Of a stretch of DNA of 64,000 bases, positions 1 to 11,287 are shown in pieces. A program made the position numbers and the translations under genes. Positions within the stretch are counted from its first letter, which is position 1, and the number at the start of each line of letters is the position of its first letter. A model generated the notes under the pieces. That model saw only the letters and a list, made by a program, of their open reading frames with translations. It did not search any database and was not told the DNA's origin. The stretch spans positions 186,001 through 250,000 of the forward strand of contig JAHLKC010000018.1 of assembly GCA_025449115.1 (NCBI GenBank). The letters are read 5' to 3'. Source of the stretch: Chytridium lagenaria (Eukaryota; Chytridiomycota; Chytridiomycetes; Chytridiales; Chytridiaceae).

Positions 1-403
1 AGGGAGAATGTTGGGTTTATTCATCTTTCTATTTTTTTTCTCACCCCATTCGTTATTTTGTCTAAGTTATTTTTCCCCCGAACCTGTTTGTTTACGCGTT
101 ATTTTAAGTTTTGAGTTGATCAGTTAATTGAGCTCCTCATTCCATTGAGGAAGCGTTAATCCCTTTAACCTTATTACTTTATGTTTTATTTATGATACGT
201 AATTGGAGGGATTTACGGGTCATGAGTTCTGGTGTAAATCCCCACCCTCTAATGTATTGCGAAAAAGAGTTAACATGAATATATGGAAGTTTCGTAGTCA
301 TTACTCCCTGTCACCGCTGGAGACTCCATCACAATTTGTTATAGTTTATTTCTCTTTATTCATAATTATAATTTACATACAATTGAGCCCCGTAACCCCT
401 ACA
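1..403 (+). repeat. 3' LTR of an A-family Ty1/copia element (element runs off the left edge)
   Basis: Bases 1-8 (AGGGAGAA) look like the end of a polypurine tract. They are followed by TGTTGGGTTTATTC at 9 and an end at CCCCTACA (401-403), giving a 395-bp LTR with TG..CA ends. It matches the 400-bp LTRs of element A (3801-4200, 8624-9025) in reverse orientation, so this element is transcribed on the + strand and its body lies outside the window. Small differences from A show it is an older copy. Confidence 0.85.
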
Positions 404-888
404 TAGAAGGGAGTTCCAATCACAAACACTTGCCTCACGAGAACGCTCAGGATCACTTTCACCATAAGTCCGCGACATTGGCCCAACACTAGAGTGATCT
501 GGAATTTACACGTTGTCAGAGTTGAGCGCGAACGCGCCCACTAGGCTTCTTTTTACTTTCTGGACTCATTTTGAATTTCCCACTTTGATTTACCTTGCTG
601 GATTGGTTAATTTTCTTCATGCCAGTTTATTATAACTCTACCTTTGTGATCTGACATTCCCTTCTAGCCTTTATTCCCTGTGTTTCCGTTAAGGCTTTCT
701 CATTTGTTTACCTTTGTATTGGAGAGTTAAACGTGTGAGTGTACGTGTCTCCAATAGGTTTATCTTTGTGTTTATTGTCTTTGCTCATTACATGTTTGTT
801 TAAGTATTTAAAGACTCGTGTGTGAGTCAAAACGAATAAGAGCGTCGTTCAAGCAACACTTTATTGAGCCCATGAACAGCAATACTCA
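404..888 (+). repeat. Degenerate B-family LTR
   Basis: From about 425 the sequence follows the B-family LTR: the AACACTAGAGTGATCTGGAA block near 487, the GCGCGAACGCGCCCACT block near 528, and a TATTTAAAGACTCGTGTG block near 807 that is probably TATA-like. It ends in GAACAGCAATACTCAA near 888, where an intact copy ends in GTATTCAACA. Many substitutions show that it is old. The 5' end is blurred against the A-family LTR before it. Confidence 0.75.
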
Positions 889-1470
889 AAATGCTCCTTG
901 GCACGCGTAGCTTCTTCATCATCGAATGATATAGACCTCTTGCTTGATACGCACATGCCTCTCATGCTGATTGTAGCGAACTTGGGTTCGACTGCGTATC
1001 TTGGCTGCACCTATATATCTCCTCCTTGAGATTGCCGTTGAAAAACGCCGTTTTGACATCGTATGGCGCAAAACCATCCCTTCATGTCTGCTACTCGAGG
1101 GCTGTCCAAAAGTTCGCCCCTTTCAATACTGGTACCGCCACTAAGTAGTCCACGCCCTCCTTCTGCAAATATCCCTTCGCAACGAATCGAGCTTTTCTCC
1201 TTTCCATGGAGGCGTTTTCCTTTCGCTTGTAACGTAGCACCCATCACTCTTGATAATGTGCTACCCTTTGGTCGAGGCACCAGACACACGTTTGATGCTC
1301 CAACAAAGGCTGGTACTCCTCCTGGAGAGCAATCAACCATTGTCCTAAATGACGCATCCAACGGTCCTCAACGGTTGCTCCGATCTGTCACGTCCTCATC
1401 ACGCGTTACGGTCATTGTGTGTGCTACAGACTTGCGTGGACACGAGCGTCTAGGGCTTACCGGGCTCTTG
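889..1470 (-). pseudogene. Truncated reverse-transcriptase fragment of a B-family copia element
   Basis: The minus strand matches the RT region of element B (about 9940-10800), with an internal deletion and several frame breaks. Recognisable peptides are LVPRPKG and KARFVAKGY-like stretches in different frames. Its orientation is opposite to that expected from the LTR just before it, so the two pieces were joined by rearrangement rather than being parts of one intact element. No function is expected. Confidence 0.7.
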
Positions 1471-1861
1471 TAATTACACAATATAACTAATAACTTATAA
1501 CAACAAATGTAAACTGGTGAAAGGTCTCTAGAGTGATTACTGATTAAGACTGATGACAACTAACTTCATATTTTTAAACACTTCCAAAACACTACAGATA
1601 AATATGAAGGTGGCACTCCGTGCTAACAAGGTCTCATGACCCGTTATTCCTCATTGTCACAAACAAATACGTAAGAAACTTAATCAAATAACGCCGGGGA
1701 TTACCTGCGGGGATTAACGCTGACACAGATGTTATGAGCAGCAAAATGAAGAGTAAGTTTTAACTCAGAAATTTAGGCAGGAAACAATGCAAGGGCATAA
1801 TGAACAAAGTGAAATAAAGAATGCTGGTAAGTAAAACAAACTAGAAAGATGAAACCCAACA
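1471..1861 (-). repeat. Divergent A-like LTR remnant
   Basis: This region ends at 1861 with AAGATGAAACCCAACA, as the A LTRs do. It is followed by a pyrimidine run (TTTGCCCCCTCAGC) that is the complement of a polypurine tract. It shares the TCATGACCCGT and GGGATTAACG blocks with the A LTR but is otherwise strongly diverged. The left border is uncertain. The region from 1471 to about 1600 could be unrelated unique DNA. Confidence 0.5.
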
Positions 1862-2935
1862 TTTGCCCCCTCAGCTTTCTAAACGTGCATTTTACACAAC
1901 TACTTTAGCCATCCCAAACTTAGCGCGTAATCCTTCAAACTGAGCTCGCGGCAACGCTTTAGTAAACAATTGCACGTTTTAACTTCATTTTAAGTAGTCG
2001 ACGCGTATCTTCTTCGTGTTGACTCTGTATCTGATAACGTGAAACCTTCTGTCACATGCGAGAGCTCTGCAAAATAATTGGCCTGCTGGCGAGCCGTTGG
2101 CGGTATTGTTATTGCCATAAATTACTGGGGGCTCATTAAACTAATACCCAGCTCCCCAAAAAGTTGACTGACCCAAATCATACGGACTACGCCTCACTCA
2201 GCGAAGTATTCTCCTCTGCTGTCACGGAGCTGCCGTTGCTTGTTTCTTAGTTCCCCACACCACAGCTCCGCCAATCAGTGTGATCGCAAATCCACTGGTT
2301 GACTTCATGTCTGCCGATCCGTCTCCATGTCGGATCCGCATATCCCACCAATTCTAGTCGCTCTTTTCTTTAATACTGAGTCCCAAGTTGCTATAATCAC
2401 GCCTTGCTTTGCGAGTATCCTTTTGCAACGAAACGCGCTTTGCCTTTATCCAAATTTCCAACCTCATCCCGCTTTGTTTTGAACACCATCCTGATTAAAC
2501 AATCTTCTTGTCTTTTGGTCGGGGCACCAATCTCCACGTCCCCATCTCGACAAGCTCTTCATCTCCTCCTTCATTGCTTTCCTCCACTCATCCTTTTCCT
2601 TCCTCTGCATTGCTTCTTGGTACGTTTTCGGTTCATCATCATCTTCATCCCCTGATGCAGCGTTTGCTGATGGCTTGACCGTCCAAAACTCACCAGATTT
2701 CTTCTTCTTTCGTGTTGACCTTTGAAGGGATGTCTGGTATGGTTTGTCCAGGTCTCCACGGACGTTTGGTACACAACGACCACCAAAACAACGAGTAGTA
2801 GGTGAGCAGGGTTCTTCTCTATCTTCTTCTTCAAATTCGTCGCGGTCAGTACTGTGATAACTAACATTATCATCTTCATCATCTTCAGATTCCTCATGAT
2901 CCACCGCCGTATCCGCTTTGCTTCCACCAGCGCTT
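1862..2935 (-). pseudogene. Decayed pol fragment of an A-family copia element (RNase H end and RT linker)
   Basis: The minus strand carries the last part of RNase H (1862-2400), then jumps directly to the acidic linker and RT start (2400-2935: PKTYQEAM, KEKDEWRKAM). The central RT is deleted. The frame is broken several times. It is the internal remnant belonging to the LTR-like end at 1861. Element A (4232-6928) is the nearest intact relative in the window. Confidence 0.75.
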
Positions 2936-3384
2936 GATAAGTCTGTGGAATACCGTAATTTCGTTCAATGTAACAACAGTTCTTGCAACGTTCAAAATAA
3001 CAACACCCAGTTAAATAGGATGCAAGAAAAAGGTTGTGCAAACCATTTCTCAAAAGTTGTACTACCTTTATTGACAATTACCTCTCAAAATGTTAGGCTA
3101 CAACCATCATCAGCTCAACAATTCCGGTTTGGACTCAATGGCCATCATCACCGCTGCTGCACTCCCTGACACACAGCAGGTGTTATACTTTACGGCCTTC
3201 ACAAGAGTAATAACGTCGCTCTTGCCAGCGCCATGAACCTGAAGCCTGCGGGAGACAACTGCTTGTTAATGTGGTTGTCCGATTCAAGATTTGCACCGTT
3301 AACAACGACGAAGGACTCAAAGAGACTGCCATCAAAGTTGTTATAGTCACAAACTCATCGGAAGGATGCACCGTTGGCTTTCTT
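2936..3384 (+). pseudogene. Broken HIRAN-like gene fragment
   Basis: From about 3180 the + strand reads GVILYGLHKSNN...GDNCLL. After one frame change near 3273 it reads VVVRFKICTVNNDEGLKE, then AIKVVIV..EGCTVGFL up to 3384, where the LTR of element B cuts it off. The same order of motifs (LIVGLHK, GD.VRFKI, KE.A.KVV, GCTLGFVPR) appears in the open frame at 63642-64000, so both belong to one family. The AxKVV..G...GFVPR ending resembles the end of HIRAN domains; that identity is my inference. The stretch 2936-3180 holds nothing I recognise. Confidence 0.5.
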
Positions 3385-3800
3385 TGTTGAATACTTGTTG
3401 TTCACGGGGCTCAATTAAAACAAAGTTAAACGCACATTTGCTCAAACAACGTTCTTAATTTATTTCGACTCAACACACGAGTCTTTAAATACTCAAACAA
3501 AACGAACAAGTAAAGAGGAAGACAACACAAAGGTAAACCTATCGGAGACGCGTACACTCACGCGTTAAACTCTCCACTACAAAGAAAAACGAATCAGAGA
3601 GCCTTGACGGGAACAAAGGGAATAAAGGCTAAAGGGAATATCCAATCACAAACAGGTAGAGTTATAATTAAAGTGGCATAAAGAAAATAAACCAATCAAG
3701 GAAGGTAAATCAAAGTGGGAATTAAAATGAGTCCAGAATGTAAAGGAGAAGTCCAGTGGGCGCGTTCGCGCTCAACTCTAATGACGCGTAAATTCCAGAG

Positions 3801-4200
3801 TGTAGGGGTTACGGGGCTCAATTGTAATAAAATATAATGTATTAATAAAGAGAATTAAACTATAAAGAATAGTGACGGAGTCTCCAGCGTGACAGGGAGG
3901 TAATAACTACGAAACTTCCATGTATTAATGTTAACTCCTTTTCGCAATACATGTAGAGGGTGGGGATTTACACCAGAACTCATGACCCGTAAATCCCTCC
4001 AAATACGTATCATAAATAAAACATAAAGTAATAAGGTTAAAGGATTAACGCTTCCTCAAATGGAATGAGGAGCTCAATAAACTGATCAACTCAAAACTTA
4101 AAATAACGCGTAAACAAACAGGTTCGGGGGAAAAATAACTTAGACAAAATAACGAATGTGGGTGAGAAAAACAAAATAGAAAGATGAATAAAACCCAACA
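3801..4200 (-). repeat. 3' LTR of element A
   Basis: The LTR is 400 bp, TGTAGGGG..CCCAACA on the + strand, hence TGTTGGG..CCCTACA in the sense of the element. It carries the short sense end CATGACCCGT and an A/T-rich TTAATAAAGAGAA block near 3842. It lies next to the polypurine tract. Confidence 0.93.
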
Positions 4201-4213
4201 TTCTCCCCCTCAG
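4201..4213 (-). other. Polypurine tract of element A
   Basis: On the minus strand this reads CTGAGGGGGAGAA directly before the LTR start TGTTGGG. This is the usual place of the plus-strand DNA primer in LTR retrotransposons. Elements B (9116-9125) and C (15611-15623, GTAAGGGGGAGAA) have the same GGGGGAGAA core. Confidence 0.85.
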
Positions 4214-4231
4214 CTTTCTAACCTTGCAGTT

Positions 4232-7200
4232 TTAATCAACCACTTTAACCATCCCAAACTTTGCTCGCAATTCTTCAAACTTCGTTCGCGGCAAAGCTTT
4301 CGTAAACAAGTCTGCAGGTTGCTCCTTTGTGTTCAGGTACTCCACGCGTATTTTCTTCGCGTTAACCCTATCTCGTATGACGTGGAACCTTCTATCCACA
4401 TTGTCGCGAACTTTGCGATATTATCGGCGTGCTGGCGAGGGAATTTGCTGTCGTGTTGTCGCCGTAAATCACCGGAGGGTCATTAAACGTATAACCCAAC
4501 TCCCCCAGAAGTTGGCTAACCCATATCATATGTGACGATGCTTCACTAAGTGAAACATATTCAGCTTCTGCGGTGGACTGAGCCGTTGTTGCTTGTTTCT
4601 TCCGTTCCCCACACCACAGCTCCCCCGTTCAACGTGATCACAAAACCACTTGTTGACTTCATGTCGTCTGGATCCGTTCCCATGTCGGCGTCTGCATATC
4701 CCACCAATTCCAGTTTTGTCCTTTCTAGTATACTGAATTCCCAATTGCTTCGTTTGCTGTAAGTATCCACAAGTTCGATAAAGCGCATCCCAATGCGCTG
4801 GGTAAGGGTTCTCTTGAAACCTAGCGCTCATTCCAAGCGCGAATGCTATATCAGGTCGAGTTCCAATCATCGCATGCATTAAGGATCCAGTGTACTGTCG
4901 GTATCCTTGATTCTTCTCGTTCGTTTTCATTATCTCCCCTTCCATGTTCTTCAGGAGTTTCTTCACAGCGTCCATTGGAGTATAGTGTAAAAGAGTTTTC
5001 GGTAATTCCAGCTTTTGACCCATCGTTTCGATGTATCTCTGCTGGAACACCACAATCTTCCCTTTTACACGATCATAGCGACATTGCCACCCCAGGACGT
5101 ATCGAAAGCTTGGAGCTCTTGTACCTCGGTAACGTCTCATGAATCGTTTTTCTGAACGATCTAATTCCTCCTTGCTCGTCGACGCTTCTATGATATCATC
5201 AACGTACACTCCCTTCAAGGTGAGATCCTTGCCGTTTCGCTTGTAATAAAGACATGGATCCGCCGCTGAGCGAGTAACTTCTCCTCGTCGACTTGGAACG
5301 TGTTCAAGTCGGTGTTGAAACACATTGGTGCTTGAACGAGTCCGTAGAGACTCTTCATGCACAGGCACACCCAATCTTCTTTCCCCTCGACGACGAATCC
5401 TTCTGGTTGTTCGATATAGATCTCATGATCTTCAAGCTTGCCATTCAAGAACGCGGTCTTCACATCGTATTGTCGAATCTCCATGTTTTCTTGACAAGCG
5501 ACCGCAAGCATCACTCTCAACGTCGCTTGCTTGATTACGGGTGCGAATTTCTCGTCATAGTCGATTCCTTGTTTCTGCGAGTAGCCTTTAGCAACAAATC
5601 TCGCTTTCCGTTTATCGAGATTTCCCAACTCATCTCGCTTTGTTTTGTACACCCATCCAGATTTAATAATCTTTCTCCCTTTAGGTCGGGGAACCAACCT
5701 CCATGTTCCCATCTCAACTAAACTCTTCATTTCCTCCCTCCATCGCTTTCCTCCACTCGTCCTTCTCCTTCCTACCCATCGCTTCCTGGTAGGTCTTTGG
5801 TTTGTCGTCATCTTCTAACGATGCCGCGTTTGCTGATGGTCTAAACCGTCCAAAACTCTCCAGGCTTCTTCTTGTTCCGTGATGACCTTCGAAGGGATGT
5901 CTCATATGGCTCATCCAGGTCTTCACGGAAGTTTGGAACTCTTCTTCCACCGGATCGACGAACCGTAGGTGAGTGAGGTTCCTCTCTTTCTTCATCTTCA
6001 TCGTCGTCGCGATCGGGTGTATGATAACTAACATTATCATCTTCGTCATCAGACTCTTCGTCATTAATCGCCGTGTCAACTTCACTACCACAGAGCTTGA
6101 CGAGTCTGTAGAGTAATCCGGTAAGTCTAGGTCGTTTTTTCCATTCTGAACCTCCCCTTCAAACTTTGATTCTCCCTTCTCTGCTTCCGCCGCCATTACT
6201 CCCTCGTTAAAAATCACTGACTTGCTTCTAACCAACTTATTCGTTTGTAGATCCCAAAGGCGATAGCCCAGCGGCTCATACCCAACGAGAGCACACCGTC
6301 GTGCGTTAAAGTCTCCCTTCTTTCGTTGCTGCTTGGGTATCAAGACAAGTGCCAGGCAACCCCAACCACGAAGTCTCGACAAGTCAGGTTTCACTCCAGC
6401 GAATCTCTCAAGCGGCGTTGCATCTTGTTCGTTCGTTCGGGTTGGTGATCGGTTAATGAGGTAAGCTGCAGCCATCACGGCTTCACCCCAAAAACGCGTT
6501 TCGAGTTTTGAAGAACTTAACATGCTTTTAGACCTCTCGTTCAAGGTCCTGTTCATCCGTTCGGCAACACCGTTCTGTTGCGGTGTGTAAGGCATGGTGA
6601 ACGTAAGTCGAATCCCATGCTCTAAGCACCAATCCTTCATTAGTTTGTTGTTGAATTCGCCGCCGTTGTCTGCCACGATTTCAATGAGTTTTCTTTTGAT
6701 TTTCTTCTCGGCTTCTTCTTTAAAACTTTTGATGTACTTGAATGACTCATTCTTCTTCTTGCACAGGTAAACGGTAACGTAGTTTGTCGCGCTGTCGACG
6801 ATGGTGAGGAAGTAACGTGCGCCGCCATTTGACGCGGTCTTCATAGGTCCAACGATGTCACGTGGATTTTCGAGAGGCTCCTTGGCTTTCAACTCGTCGG
6901 GTTTGTCAGGAAATGATGTCCTTGTCATTTTCCCATCAACACAACCCTCACACAGGTAAGTGTCTCTTCATTCGTCATCTTGACTCCCTTCGCTACCTTC
7001 ATTAACTTCTTCACTCCCTTCTTTCCTAGATGACCCATCCGCAAGTGCCACTGGTGCGGTGTCAGAGTCTTCTCGACCTTTGCTGAGGTGCTTGGCTTGA
7101 ATTCGATGACTTGATCAAGGTAAATGAGATTCTCTTTGCTGCTGTAGGTGAACGTTGCAAGTGCTTGTGCTGACGGTTCTTTCTTTGGTTTAAGGTCGTA

Positions 7201-8510
7201 TCCGTCGTCCTTCGGGAATATGTCAAGATCCTTCTTTCTCGCCATCCCAAGCGAGATCAGGTTCCGTCCGATGTTTGGTACGTATAAACGTTCTTGAGTA
7301 TTAACGTTCCTGTTCTTTCGCCGTTTCTAATCTTCACTTCACAGTCACCAACTCCACGGGATTCAAGGATTGCTGTTGTTGTCGGCAGTGCTGATGTTGC
7401 ACTGGATGGAGCGGTAGTTCGACAGGATGTTGCGCTGGAACGTCATGTGGTGAGTGGCTCCAGAGTCTAACATCCATCTGGTGTCTCTAGTCTGCGGACC
7501 GCCTTCCGAGCTCATGTTGACGGTAGGTACTGCTGCAACGAATACCACAGGATTTCCTCCGTTGTTGTTGTTCTGATTGTTGTTTTGGTTTGCCAGGTTT
7601 GCATTAGGTCCTCGATTCCAACCACCTCGGCCTCGACCTCCTCTTCCGCGTCCTCCTCGACCACGGAAACCACCGCGACCTCTTCCTCGGTAAAAGCCTC
7701 TTCCTGCAGCCGCAGGTTGAGCTTGGGTTCGTTGTCTCTTTCATTTCTGTTGTCGTTATTTCTTCTCGCGCTCCAACAGTCTCTTGCTAAGTGGCCTTTC
7801 TTTCCGCAATTGTAGCATTCTCGGTCCTCGCCGCCGCGGTGTCTTTGTTGTTGATTATTGTAGCGTCCCGCAGCGTGAGCCTGAGCGCCTTCATTCTCTT
7901 CATTTTCTTTCTTTCTCTCTTTCAGTTTCGTTTCATGATCTAACAGCTTTCCAACGACATAGGCATAGTCAGCCTCGGCTTTGGGTTCGTTCTCGAGGAG
8001 ATTGACTATGATGTCGTATGCTTCCGGGAGGGTCGTCAAGAGGATGGAGATGTGTTGCGGGGTTGCCGTGTCTTCCCCCGCTGCCTTCAGTTGCTGAATG
8101 GTTGACGAGACCTCCGCGATGTAAGTCTTTAAGTCGTCTTCTTCTTTCATCTTCAAGTTCGTGAGTTTGCGTCTAATCGCGTTTCTGTTCGTCTGAGCCT
8201 TTCTTTCATAGGTCTCGATTATTTTATCCCACGTCGCCTTTGCCGTGGATTCATCCTGTATCAACGGTAGGATGATGTCGTGAACTCTTGATTCGATTCT
8301 TGCTTTTGCTTTCATGTCCAGGTCTTCTTCTTCTAACCTAGTCTTCTTTTCGGCATTTGTAGGCGTGTCAACGACTGCATAGGGCGTCCAGCCCTTCTCG
8401 ACGATCTTCCAAAGGCCTTTGCCTTTCAAGTACCCGATCATGCGGTACTTCTAGATGTGGAACTGTGTCCCATCAAACATCACCGGTTTGTCGTCGTTCT
8501 CTTTCGTCAT
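4232..8510 (-). pseudogene. Gag-Pol of element A (gag, protease, integrase, RT, RNase H), frame-broken
   Basis: The polyprotein starts at ATG 8510 (MTKENDDKPVMFDG). A TAG at 8451-8453 replaces the Trp that B and C keep in the HIWK/FIWK motif. Gag then continues to about 7512, with a zinc knuckle CYNCGKKGHLARDC near 7820. The protease motif DSGATHHM is near 7455. The integrase (7245-6200) has the GHLGKKGV region, IVADNGGEF and TPQQNGVAERMNR. The RT (about 5780-5215) has KARFVAKGYSQKQG, DVKTAFLNGKL and the YVDD box near 5205. The RNase H part has DADMGTDPDD and ends at 4232. Frame breaks near 7250, 6925, 5720 and 5290 are single-base. With near-identical LTRs, some of these may be assembly errors, but the gag nonsense codon is a base change. 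Confidence 0.85.
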
Positions 8511-8610
8511 CTTCTCGTGTTGACAGCTTGCTTCTATCTTGGGATGAATGCTCTTTTCTCTTTTACTCTTCGGCCCTCAAATGGATCGATTCACTCCTTC
8601 CAACCAGGAG

Positions 8611-8621
8611 AAGTGCTACCA
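8611..8621 (-). other. Primer-binding site of element A
   Basis: The minus strand reads TGGTAGCACTT, starting two bases inside the 5' LTR. It pairs with a tRNA 3' end of the form ..GTGCTACCA. Elements B (TGGTAGCACTTC at 18545-18556, minus) and C (11257-11268, plus) have the same site, so all three families use one tRNA primer. Which tRNA this is cannot be told from the window. Confidence 0.8.
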
Positions 8622-8623
8622 CT

Positions 8624-9025
8624 TGTAGGGGTTACGGGGCTCAATTGTAATAAAATATAATGTATTAATAAAGAGAATTAAACTATAAAGAATAGTGACG
8701 GAGTCTCCAGCGGTGACAGGGAGGTAATAACTACGAAACTTCCATGTATTAATGTTAACTCCTTTTCGCAATACATGTAGAGGGTGGGGATTTACACCAG
8801 AACTCATGACCCGTAAATCCCTCCAAATACGTATCATAAATAAAACATAAAGTAATAAGGTTAAAGGGATTAACGCTTCCTCAAATGGAATGAGGAGCTC
8901 AATAAACTGATCAACTCAAAACTTAAAATAACGCGTAAACAAACAGGTTCGGGGGAAAAATAACTTAGACAAAATAACGAATGTGGGTGAGAAAAACAAA
9001 ATAGAAAGATGAATAAAACCCAACA
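8624..9025 (-). repeat. 5' LTR of element A
   Basis: The LTR is 402 bp and pairs with 3801-4200. It differs by GCGG for GCG and GGG for GG in two homopolymers. It should hold the promoter of the element on the minus strand. Confidence 0.93.
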
Positions 9026-9139
9026 CAGAGCACTCTAGTGTTGCGCCCGACGCCGCGGACTAATGGTGCGAGTGATCCTGACGCGTCCTTGTGAGTCAGT
9101 GAGCGAAACCCAACATTCTCCCCCTTTCGTGAACTTCAC

Positions 9140-10932
9140 TCACAACTTCTCTGACTCCTCCATCTCTGAAGCATCATCATCAACGACTACCATCCCCACG
9201 CGTTCACGACACCTCTTCAGGTCTCTACGCGCCAGCCCCTTCGTGAGCATGTCTGCAGGCTGTTCCTTGGTTCCAATGTGCTCCACCTGAAGTAAACGCT
9301 TGGCAACGCGATCTCTAACCGCGTGGAACCGAAGATCCACGTGTCGCGTCCTCGAGCTGATGATGGGGTTCTTTGCAATGGCCTCTGCTGCCGTGTTATC
9401 ACACCAAAGCGTTGGTGGATCGTCAAAGGAGTATCCTATCTCCTCCAGAAGCTGCTTCAACCAGATGAGTTCCGACGATGCCTCACTCAACGCGACATAC
9501 TCGGCCTCTGCGCTGGAAACAGCTACTGACGCTTGTTTACGCGCACCCCACATCACAGCTCCTCCATTCAGCATGATGACGAATCCACTGATTGACTTCT
9601 TCTCGTCCGGATCGTTCCCAAGATCCGCGTCGCTGAATCCTTCAAGCTTCAACTTGTTCCCTTGACGCGAATAGCTTATGCCCAAGCTACGCGTCAACTG
9701 TAAATACCCGACTAAATCACGAGCACACTCCCAGTGCTCGTGTCCAGGACGCGCCTGGTAGCGCGCCAGCATTCCAACTGCAAATGCCACATCGGGACGC
9801 GAATTAACCATCGCGTACATCAATGAACCGACCACTGTTCGATAGGCTAGTCCCTCCACTTCTTCCAATGGAGTCTCGTTGTCTTCAACGCGTCTGAGAC
9901 GCGTTCCTGGCCTTAGCGGAAGCTTCTTGAGATGTCCTTCAGGCACCCGTAGCTTCTTCATCATCGAGATGATGTAGGCCTCTTGCTTGATACGCACATG
10001 CCGCTCATGTTGATTGTAGCGAACTTGGGTTCCGACCGCGTATCTTGGCTCCCCCTGGCTTGTGACCGTAAACCGACGCTTGAGATCGTCTCGAAACGCG
10101 TCTGCCTCTTCCTGATCAGGACACGCGTGCACTAGGTCGTCAACATAGACAACCAGTAATGATAACCTCTCGCCGTTGCGTCGGTAGTAAAGACAGGGAT
10201 CCGAGAGCGAACGTGTGAAGCTTATCGAGATGAGAAACTCATCCAACACCTCGTTCCATCCAAGAGGTGATTGCTTCAAACCATACAAGGTCTTCAAGAG
10301 AAGACAAACCCAGTCTTCCTTCCCAACAATCACAAAACCCTCTGGTTGCTCGATGTATATCTCCTCCTTGAGATTGCTGTTGAGAAACGCCGTCTTGACG
10401 TCGTATTGGCGTAACACCATCCCCTCGTGAGCTGCCACCGCGAGTGCTGTCCGAAAGGTCGCCCCTTTCATCACTGGCGCGTAAGTCTCCAAGTAGTCCA
10501 CGCCTTCTTTCTGCGAATATCCCTTCGCAACGAATCGAGCTTTTCTTCTTTCCACGGAGCCGTTTTCCTTTCGCTTGTAACGGAGCACCCATCCACTCTT
10601 GATGATGTGCTTGCCCTTTGGTCGAGGCACCAGACGCCATGTCTGATGCTCCAGCAACGACTGGTACTCCTCCTGAAGAGCCTTCATCCATTCTTCTGAA
10701 TCAACGCGTCCCAACGCGTCCTCAACGGTTGCTGGATCTGTCACGTCCTCGTCACTCATCACGGTAACAGTGTGTGCTGCAGGCTTACGTGGAGCAGGAG
10801 CGCGCTTTCCTGGCACTTGAGCCTTAAACCATTCTGCGTTTGCTGGCCTCCTCTCTCTCAGGGAATAACGACGAGTGCCTTCCTCTGCTGGTGGTGTTGC
10901 TGGTATCGGGAGACGTGAAATGCTGCGTGTAG
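9140..10932 (-). pseudogene. Reverse transcriptase / RNase H half of element B pol
   Basis: This is a long open minus-strand frame of almost 600 codons, cut at its N-terminal side by element C at 10933. The order is: linker with YSLRERRP; RT with TWRLVPRPKG, KARFVAKGYSQKEG, DVKTAFLNSNLKEEIYI and the catalytic YVDD (in VVYVDDLVHA, near 10150); then RNase H with DADLGNDPDEKKS, SSAEAEYVALSEA and a C-terminal KEQPADMLTKGLARRDL. It ends at 9140, just inside the polypurine tract. All expected RT motifs are present. The rest of the polyprotein lies at 15949-18534, and a frame through the C LTR makes a false start before 10932. Confidence 0.9.
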
Positions 10933-11254
10933 TGTTGGGTTTTACATCTTCACTTATATGCACTTGTTAGTTTTCGCTATTATGTTGGTTAATGACTCTT
11001 GGTCTTTCTACTGTTTGTTTAGTTACTTGGTTTTTGTTCTTCGTGTTATTCTCCATGTCATCGACTGTGCGGGAACTGTGCTGCGACTGTGCAGGCACAG
11101 TGATGACAACAGCGGCTTTGCCGACTGTGCTAGGACTGTGCCGACTGTGCCAGCTCTTAGTATAAGAACTCGAGGTTTTCCAATGTAATAAAATAAGTGA
11201 TCATATACATACATTTGTCTTTATTGAGCTCTAAGTACGCGTCAGGATCCAACA
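10933..11254 (+). repeat. 5' LTR of element C
   Basis: The LTR is 322 bp, TGTTGGGTTTTAC..GGATCCAACA. The motif GACTGTGC(C/A) occurs repeatedly between about 11060 and 11150. The AATAAAATAAG block near 11186 is a candidate polyadenylation or start region. Confidence 0.93.
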
Positions 11255-11287
11255 TTTGGTAGCACTTCGAGGTTTACAACACGTACC

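Larger units (their letters stand above)
3801..9025 (-). mobile_element. Ty1/copia LTR retrotransposon A, young insertion in the B LTR
   Basis: This is a complete element of 5,225 bp with LTRs at 3801-4200 and 8624-9025. It has a 5-bp target-site duplication CAGAG, a primer-binding site at 8611-8621 and a polypurine tract at 4201-4213. Transcription is on the minus strand. The two LTRs differ, as far as I can align them by eye, only by two single-base homopolymer indels (GCG/GCGG and AAAGG/AAAGGG), so insertion was recent. The coding region has a nonsense codon in gag and several frame breaks. Confidence 0.95.
3385..9115 (-). repeat. Left (3') LTR of element B, split by element A
   Basis: The LTR is in two pieces, 3385-3800 and 9031-9115, about 501 bp in total. 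The break is filled by element A with the duplicated site CAGAG (3796-3800 and 9026-9030). The polypurine tract of B lies just inside at 9116-9125 (TTCTCCCCCT on the + strand). The right LTR copy at 18557-19061 shows the uninterrupted form, where CCAGATCACTCTAGTG spans the insertion point. Confidence 0.92.
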